Shown here one piece after another: positions 59,247 to 64,000 of a stretch of 64,000 nt of DNA. The stretch comes from Desulfoluna butyratoxydans. Its GTDB lineage: Bacteria; Desulfobacterota; Desulfobacteria; Desulfobacterales; Desulfolunaceae. The stretch covers positions 434,001 through 498,000 of the forward strand of contig NZ_CAADHO010000003.1 of the NCBI RefSeq assembly GCF_900699765.1, written 5' to 3'. A program made the translations under genes and the position numbers. A model generated the notes under the pieces. The model did no database searches. It saw only the letters and a list, made by a program, of their open reading frames with translations, and was not told the origin of the DNA. Every line of letters begins with the position of its first letter. The stretch's first letter is position 1.

Positions 59247-59276
59247 TTCAAGGTGGCTCACCTTGCCGCCGGAGGC
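59247..59276. repeat. Palindromic repeat, inverse copy of 9392-9421
   Basis: Carries AAGGTGGCTCACCTT and GCCGCCGGAGGC, the inverse of the element beside the MITE at 9392-9421. It lies just downstream of metY. Confidence 0.5.
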
Positions 59277-59283
59277 ATTCCTT

Positions 59284-60564
59284 TTAACCCATGCTGTCCA
59301 AAGCCTGGGAGAAATCGGCGATGATGTCGTCGATGTGCTCAATGCCCACGGTGATACGGATCAACTCCGGCAGGACGCCGGCCTTGATCTGGTCTTCGTC
59401 GCTGAGCTGGCGGTGGGTCATGCTGGCGGGGTGCAGGACGCCGGTGCGGACATCGGCCACGTGGACCACGATCTCGGCCAGCTGAAGGCTGTTCATGAGG
59501 CGCTCTGCGGCATCTCTGCCCCCTTTGGGACCGAAGGTGAGGACCCCGCTGCCCGCTTTCATGTACTTTTTGCAGAGGTCGTGGTTGGGGTCGCTTTTAA
59601 GAAGGGGGTACTTGACCCACTCAACGGACGGGTGGCTTTCCAGGAACTCGGCCAGGGCCAGGGCGTTGCTGCTGTGGCGTTCCATGCGCAGGTGGAGGGT
59701 CTCCAGGCCCTTGTTGGTGAGAAAGGCGTTCTGGGGGGACATGTAGCACCCCAAATCCCGGATCCACTGGACCCGCGCCTTGACGATATATGCCTGGTTG
59801 CCGAAGGTCTCGGTGTAGCTGAGGCCGTGGTAGGATTCGTCGGGTTCTGTGAGGCCGGGGAACTTGCCGTTGTTCCAGTCAAAGGAGCCGCCGTCCACGA
59901 TGATGCCCCCCACGCTGGTGGCGTGGCCGTCGGTGTACTTGGTGGTGGAGTGGATCACGATGTCTGCCCCGTGCTCCAGGGGGCGGCACAGGCAAGGCGT
60001 GGGGAAGGTGTTGTCCACGATAAAGGGGACGCCCATGGCCTTGGCGATGGCGGCGAATTTGTCGAAGTCCAGGACCTGGGTGCCGGGGTTGGACAACGAC
60101 TCGCCGAAGAGCAGCTTGGTGTTGGGCTTGAAGGCTTTTTTGATCTCATCTACTGGGGCGGCGGGGTCCACAAAGGTCATGTCGATGCCCATTTTCTTCA
60201 AGGTGTGCTTGAAGAGGTTGAAGGTGCCGCCGTAGAGGGTGGACAGGGCCACGAAGTGGTCGCCCGCTTCACAGATATTGAGGATGGACACCGTGGACGC
60301 GGACTGGCCCGAAGAGAGAGCCAGGGCCCCCACGCCGCCTTCCAGGGCCGCCATTTTGTTTTCAAGGACTTCCACCGTGGGGTTGCTGATGCGTGAGTAC
60401 ATGTGCCCCGGGACCTTGAGGTCGAAGAGGTCTGCGATCTCTTTGCACGTGTCGTACTTGTAGGTGGTGCTCTGTACGATGGGGGTGACGCGGGGCTCTC
60501 CGTTTTTGGGAGTAAATCCGCACTGAACTGCCTTTGTCTCGATATTCCAGCGTGTCGTATCCAT
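59284..60564 (-). CDS. metY: O-acetylhomoserine sulfhydrylase
   Basis: 426-residue PLP enzyme of the Cys/Met metabolism family, making homocysteine from O-acetylhomoserine and sulfide (or methionine from methanethiol). The PLP lysine is Lys209 in VIHSTTKYTDGHATSVGG. Typical phrases are RISNPTVEVLENKMAALEGG, ALSSGQSASTVSILNICEAG and the C-terminal SVGIEHIDDIIADFSQAL. The length fits the MetY rather than the shorter MetB/MetC groups, and it is encoded near metX-metW, which make its substrate. The ATG at 60564 has only a weak GGGA site. Divergent from a LysR-type gene 168 bases away. Confidence 0.94.
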   Translation of the reverse strand: MDTTRWNIETKAVQCGFTPKNGEPRVTPIVQSTTYKYDTCKEIADLFDLKVPGHMYSRISNPTVEVLENKMAALEGGVGALALSSGQSASTVSILNICEAGDHFVALSTLYGGTFNLFKHTLKKMGIDMTFVDPAAPVDEIKKAFKPNTKLLFGESLSNPGTQVLDFDKFAAIAKAMGVPFIVDNTFPTPCLCRPLEHGADIVIHSTTKYTDGHATSVGGIIVDGGSFDWNNGKFPGLTEPDESYHGLSYTETFGNQAYIVKARVQWIRDLGCYMSPQNAFLTNKGLETLHLRMERHSSNALALAEFLESHPSVEWVKYPLLKSDPNHDLCKKYMKAGSGVLTFGPKGGRDAAERLMNSLQLAEIVVHVADVRTGVLHPASMTHRQLSDEDQIKAGVLPELIRITVGIEHIDDIIADFSQALDSMG

Positions 60565-60607
60565 ATGAACATCCCGTGTAAGCGTGGTGAATCGTTATTG
60601 CCGTAGG

Positions 60608-60627
60608 TTTCCCTTTGAGGCGGGAAA
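60608..60627 (-). promoter_or_regulatory. Hairpin in the metY leader
   Basis: TTTCCC/GGGAAA stem with an eight-base loop in the 5' leader of metY. It does not match SAM riboswitch classes I know. Confidence 0.3.
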
Positions 60628-60701
60628 GTGCACGCATCGGTTTTAGCCTAAGTGTTCGCCGTTTTTCAATTGACAAATTACCCCACATGCATAATCAAGT
60701 A

Positions 60702-60732
60702 AACTTAAACGAATTAAACTATAGGTTAAGTT
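60702..60732. promoter_or_regulatory. Putative LysR operator in the metY-lysR spacer
   Basis: AACTTAAAC and GGTTAAGTT are near-perfect inverted arms 13 bases apart, ending directly at the LysR gene's start codon. Position and symmetry suit LysR autoregulation and control of divergent metY. Confidence 0.45.
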
Positions 60733-61668
60733 ATGCTAAACGATATCGATTTCAACCGACTCAAGGTGTTTTATTGCATCTACAGCAGGCAAAGCATCGG
60801 GGGAGCGGCAAAGGAGCTCAACGTTACCCCGTCGGCCGTGAGCCAGCACCTGAAAAAGCTGGAGCAGGAGATCAGGGTGCGGCTCTTTACACGGATGCAC
60901 AAACGGCTCCTGCCCACGGTGGAGGCGGACAGGCTCTTCGGGATCCTCAAGCCGTTTCTGGGGGAGTTGCAGGCGGGTTTGACGCTTTTTCAAAACGGGA
61001 AGGACGAGCCGTCCGGGCTTTTGCGCATCGGCGCACCCGTGGAGTTCGGCAAGGCCTTTTTTCCGAAGGTCATGGCGTCATTTCGGAAGCAATACGGAGA
61101 GGTGACCTTTTCCCTGACCCTGGGCAATTCGGAGAGGCTCCTTGCCATGGTCAAAGGCGGGGAACTCGATTTTGCCATGGTGGATCTCTTTGCAAGCCAG
61201 AGGAAATACGTGGCGGATCTGGGGACCTATCATGTGGAGCCGGTTATCGATGAGGAGGTGATCCTGGCCTGTTCGGCGGTCTATTTCCACACCCGCCTCA
61301 AAGAGAACCTCTCCCCGGACCACATCCTTTCCCAGGATTTTATCTCTTACGAGCGCAGTCATCAGGCCCTTAACGGCTGGTTTCGCCATCACTTCGGCAA
61401 GCAGTCGGTGAAACCCAAGGTGGTCCTCACCGTGGACAGCGTCCAGGCCGTGCGCTCGGCCATCGAAAGTGACATGGGCCTGGGCGTGGTGACCCGAAAC
61501 GCCGTCCGGGACCAGCTCCGGCAGGGGACCGTCATCCCCGTCAGCACGGGCAAGCGGGAGATCGTCAACAAGATCTCTCTGGTTCAGCTCCAGGACAAGG
61601 TCCCCACCTTTACGGAGAAGACAGCCCAGTCGTATTTCAGGGAGGCACTGCGGGAGGTGTCGAGGTAG
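60733..61668 (+). CDS. LysR-family transcriptional regulator
   Basis: 311-residue LysR-type regulator. N-terminal winged HTH: FNRLKVFYCIYSRQSIGGAA and KELNVTPSAVSQHLKKLEQE (about 8-48). Residues about 88-300 are the two-lobe effector domain, with GLLRIGAPVEFGKAFFPKVM and SDMGLGVVTRNAV. It is transcribed divergently from metY, with an inverted repeat overlapping the start codon region, so it probably controls metY and itself. The effector is unknown. The ATG at 60733 has no strong ribosome site, but the frame does not start earlier with a typical LysR N-terminus. Confidence 0.9.
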   Translation: MLNDIDFNRLKVFYCIYSRQSIGGAAKELNVTPSAVSQHLKKLEQEIRVRLFTRMHKRLLPTVEADRLFGILKPFLGELQAGLTLFQNGKDEPSGLLRIGAPVEFGKAFFPKVMASFRKQYGEVTFSLTLGNSERLLAMVKGGELDFAMVDLFASQRKYVADLGTYHVEPVIDEEVILACSAVYFHTRLKENLSPDHILSQDFISYERSHQALNGWFRHHFGKQSVKPKVVLTVDSVQAVRSAIESDMGLGVVTRNAVRDQLRQGTVIPVSTGKREIVNKISLVQLQDKVPTFTEKTAQSYFREALREVSR

Positions 61669-61677
61669 GCGGTGGGA

Positions 61678-61707
61678 CACTCCCAGGCAGAGCCTGGGAG
61701 CGAGAAA
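61678..61707. repeat. Single remnant of the CCCAGGC/GCCTGGG palindrome family
   Basis: ACTCCCAGGCAGAGCCTGGG resembles the first palindrome of the repeat arrays at 1556 and 46381. It lies directly after the LysR stop and could act as a weak terminator. Confidence 0.6.
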
Positions 61708-61798
61708 AGCTGGTTTCGAATGTGCTTTCCCCTTCGTTTCACAGGGAAAGTCACATTTGCCTTTGATTTAGCTCGAACGGAATCTTTTTTTAAAAGCT

Positions 61799-61847
61799 GT
61801 TTGTCAAACTTTTCAAAAGTTTGGCCCCCGGCAGGGCCGCCGGAGGC
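61799..61847. terminator. Terminator-type repeat between convergent genes
   Basis: AAACTTTT-C-AAAAGTTT followed by the CCGGC...GCCGG stem, nearly identical to 9518-9566. It lies between the converging LysR and TRAP genes. Confidence 0.6.
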
Positions 61848-61932
61848 CTCGTTCATTTGGCAGTTTCCGGCGGAATGGGTGGCGAAGCCGGGGTATGATG
61901 GCATACCCCGGCTGGTTTACACGGAGTGGGGG

Positions 61933-62946
61933 TTATTCGAATTCAGCCAGCTCTTTTTCGAGTTTTTCCAGCATGGCTGCGCAGCGCTTGCTCAGCGCTT
62001 TTTTGTAGTAGTCGCGGACGGGCAGGGCTGCTTTGCGGAAGGCTTCATGCTGCTCAGGGGTCAGGTCCACGCGCTCGGTGTGCTTGGCCAGGACCTCGGC
62101 TGCTTTTTCGTTGGCTTCCTTCTGGAGGTCGTAGGCGTAGTCACGCATCTCGGCGACGGTTTCGGTGAGGATCTTCTGCAGGTCCTTGGGCAGGGACTTG
62201 AAGAAGCGGTCGTTCATGAACACGCCTTCGAGGTACATGATGTGGTTGGACATGATGAGGTACTTCTGAACTTCGTACCATTTCATGTCCACGAGGGCGC
62301 CTAAGGGGTTTTCCACGCCGTCCACCATGTTCAGCTGAAGGGCGCTGTACACGTCGGTGTAGGAGACCGGTGTGGGGTTGGCGTTGTAGGCTTCGTAGTT
62401 TTTGATGATGAGCGGGGTGTCCATGGTGCGGAAGGGCAGGCCTTTGAAGTCAGCGGGGCCCATGATTTTTTTGTCGCTCAGCCAGTCGCTTGCGCCCAGG
62501 GGCCACAGGTCCATGAGGCGCAGGCTTTTTTCAGCGTAGGCACCGGCGAGGTCCTTTTTGACCACCTGGCTTTTGTCCAGGAACTCATAGGCTTTTTCCA
62601 CGCTGGAGGGCAGCAGGAAGTGCAGGGCAAACATCTGGCCTTCGGGCACGATGGTGGAGACGTTGCCGGGGCTGACGATGGCCATCTGGGTGGAGCCGGT
62701 GAGCAGGTGTTCCACCAGGTCCACGCCGACGCCCAGCTGGCCCACCTGGAAAATCTCAAATTTGATCCGGCCGTCGCTTTTTTCCGTTACGCGGCGGGCA
62801 AACTCCTTTGCGTATTTGTCCGGTACGGTGTCCGCGTACTCTTCGTGGGTAATCTTAAAGGTGTAGGTTCCTCGTTTGGCAGATGCGGGAAGCGCACCGG
62901 CAAACACAATCAACAGCATCAAACCAAGCGTACAAAACTTTTTCAT
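61933..62946 (-). CDS. dctP: TRAP transporter solute-binding protein DctP
   Basis: 337-residue extracytoplasmic binding protein of the DctP family. Signal peptide MKKFCTLGLMLLIVFAGALP with cleavage near ASA. Typical phrases: FKITHEEYADTVPDKYAKEF, VEHLLTGSTQMAIVSPGNVS, FKGLPFRTMDTPLIIKNYEA (with the carboxylate-binding Arg in the LPFR segment) and NPLGALVDMKWYEVQKYLIM. It lies 43 bases downstream of the dctM gene on the same strand. Ligand unknown, usually an organic acid. Confidence 0.94.
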   Translation of the reverse strand: MKKFCTLGLMLLIVFAGALPASAKRGTYTFKITHEEYADTVPDKYAKEFARRVTEKSDGRIKFEIFQVGQLGVGVDLVEHLLTGSTQMAIVSPGNVSTIVPEGQMFALHFLLPSSVEKAYEFLDKSQVVKKDLAGAYAEKSLRLMDLWPLGASDWLSDKKIMGPADFKGLPFRTMDTPLIIKNYEAYNANPTPVSYTDVYSALQLNMVDGVENPLGALVDMKWYEVQKYLIMSNHIMYLEGVFMNDRFFKSLPKDLQKILTETVAEMRDYAYDLQKEANEKAAEVLAKHTERVDLTPEQHEAFRKAALPVRDYYKKALSKRCAAMLEKLEKELAEFE

Positions 62947-62989
62947 CTCTCACTCCTAAGTAAATGATCTATTATTTCAAATTGATGAA

Positions 62990-64000
62990 TTACTTCATCA
63001 ACCCTCCCAGGAACAATGAAATTTCGGGAAACGCGGAAATCAGGAAACAGGCAAAGAGCAGGATGGCGATATACGGCCCTTCGTTTCGAATGACTTCAAG
63101 GTACGGTTTGTCGAAGATGGCACAGCAGGTGAAGATACTTGTGCCGAAAGGCGGCGTGCCGGAGCCGATGGCGACCTGCAGGGTAATCAGGACACCCAGG
63201 TGCACCAGGTTGATGCCTGCGGCATGGGCGATGGGGGCAAAGATGGGGGTCAGGATCAGGATGACAACCACGGCTTCAACAAACATGCACCCGACAAAGA
63301 AGACGATGTTGACGGTGAGCAGGATGAGGAAGACAGAAGCCGACTCCCCGAGGAGGCCCTGGGTCAGCATCTGCGGGATACGGTCGTAGGAGATGACCCA
63401 GGAAAAGCACTGGCCCACGGCAACAAGGATGAACACGACGGTGGTGAGCACGCCGGTGGAAAGGGCGATTTCGTAGAGATCTTTCATTTTCACGGATTTG
63501 TAGATGATCATCTCCACAAAGGCCGCGTACAGGACGCTTGCGGCCGCTGCTTCCGTGGGGCTGAAGATACCCGAGTAGATACCGCCCATGATGATGACGG
63601 GAAAGCCGAAGGGCAGGATGCAGCGTTTGGTGGCTGCAAGGCGCTCTGCGGCGGATGCCTTGGGCAGGCGGGGGATGTTGTTGCGCTTTGCGTAGAACAC
63701 GTTGTACGCAGCAAAAAGGGCGATGATGACCACGGCGGGACCGATGCCTGCGATGAATAATTCGCCGATGGACGCGCCGCTTGCCACGCCGTAGACGATC
63801 ATCCCCAGGCTGGGGGGAATGAGGTAGGCCAGGTTACTGGAGTTGATGATCAGCGCCAGGGCTTCGCTGTCGCTGTATCCCCTGTCCAGGAGTTTTTGCC
63901 GAACCGGAGACCCCACGGCCACAACCGTTGCCTGGGTGGAGCCGGACACCGCGCCGAACAGGGCGCAGGTGATGGATGTGGTGGAGGCCAGGCCGCCGCT
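62990..64000 (-). CDS. dctM: TRAP transporter large permease DctM (partial, N-terminus outside the window)
   Basis: C-terminal 336 residues of the large membrane subunit; the frame stays open to the right edge, so the gene is truncated by the window and not by mutation. Strongly hydrophobic with about eight helices. Family phrases include LASTTSITCALFGAVSGSTQ, SDSEALALIINSSNLAYLIP and PSLGMIVYGV, with GSGTPPFGTSIFTCCAIFDK near the C-terminus. The subunit moves substrate by sodium or proton gradient with DctP. DctQ is expected upstream, outside the window. Confidence 0.93.
   Translation of the reverse strand, partial: SGGLASTTSITCALFGAVSGSTQATVVAVGSPVRQKLLDRGYSDSEALALIINSSNLAYLIPPSLGMIVYGVASGASIGELFIAGIGPAVVIIALFAAYNVFYAKRNNIPRLPKASAAERLAATKRCILPFGFPVIIMGGIYSGIFSPTEAAAASVLYAAFVEMIIYKSVKMKDLYEIALSTGVLTTVVFILVAVGQCFSWVISYDRIPQMLTQGLLGESASVFLILLTVNIVFFVGCMFVEAVVVILILTPIFAPIAHAAGINLVHLGVLITLQVAIGSGTPPFGTSIFTCCAIFDKPYLEVIRNEGPYIAILLFACFLISAFPEISLFLGGLMK

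Noticed and set aside
60565..60732. SAM riboswitch upstream of metY
   Set aside because: No kink-turn or SAM-II core pattern is present; only a short hairpin is visible.

Overview
The window is about 64 kb of GC-rich bacterial chromosome. Several traits point to a sulfate-reducer-like member of the Desulfobacterota: a TRAP transporter, a short-chain flavodoxin, a PEP-CTERM protein behind a c-di-GMP-I riboswitch, a TauE/SafE-DUF169 pair, an arylsulfatase and many dispersed palindromic repeats. The genus cannot be fixed from sequence reading alone. No rRNA, tRNA, CRISPR array, integrase or transposase gene was seen.

Layout, left to right. 1-9.1 kb: beta-carbonic anhydrase, a small unknown protein, a 233-bp-period repeat array, the helicase HrpB, a DUF3332 lipoprotein and a four-gene ECF vitamin/metal-type importer. 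9.1-16 kb: a MITE-like element, an acyl-CoA ligase, a flavodoxin with a DtxR-type box upstream, a Cys-rich small protein, a caspase-like lipoprotein and a FadL porin. 16-19.6 kb: small membrane and lipoprotein genes, a stand-alone RelA/SpoT synthetase and the riboswitch-controlled PEP-CTERM protein. 19.8-31.8 kb: an LTXXQ periplasmic protein, a PPOX flavoprotein, an exported cyclophilin, an amino-acid ABC permease and binding protein, a MerR/GyrI regulator beside a Tat-exported agmatine-deiminase homologue, a secreted arylsulfatase, a secreted phospholipase D-like protein and a DUF4389 protein. 31.8-39 kb: an AT-richer accessory island holding a Hachiman (hamA-hamB) defence pair, a cyclic-phosphate-type receiver protein and a YceK-like lipoprotein, flanked by related repeats. 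39-44 kb: dense repeats, then TauE/SafE, DUF169 and a membrane protein. 44-49 kb: a membrane protein, histidine kinase and sigma-54 response regulator, with the kinase and regulator separated by five 189-bp tandem repeats and nine copies of a heptamer. 49-56 kb: a compact four-gene operon (processive GT2 synthase, TackOD1/degenerate-GGDEF protein, propeller-TolC-glycosidase-like lipoprotein fusion, HlyD-type adaptor). 56-64 kb: metW-metX, an ATP-grasp gene, metY with a divergent LysR gene, and the end of a TRAP operon running off the right edge.

The strongest candidate for an undescribed system is the 49-56 kb operon. It looks like a synthase-dependent exopolysaccharide machine that exports through a HlyD/TolC-like conduit, with the outer-membrane component fused to a glycosidase-like domain and an apparently catalytically dead GGDEF protein as a possible signal input. 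Other points of interest are the complementary degeneracy of the two ECF ATPases (one intact and one degenerate composite ATP site), the Hachiman island with flanking repeats, and the c-di-GMP riboswitch.
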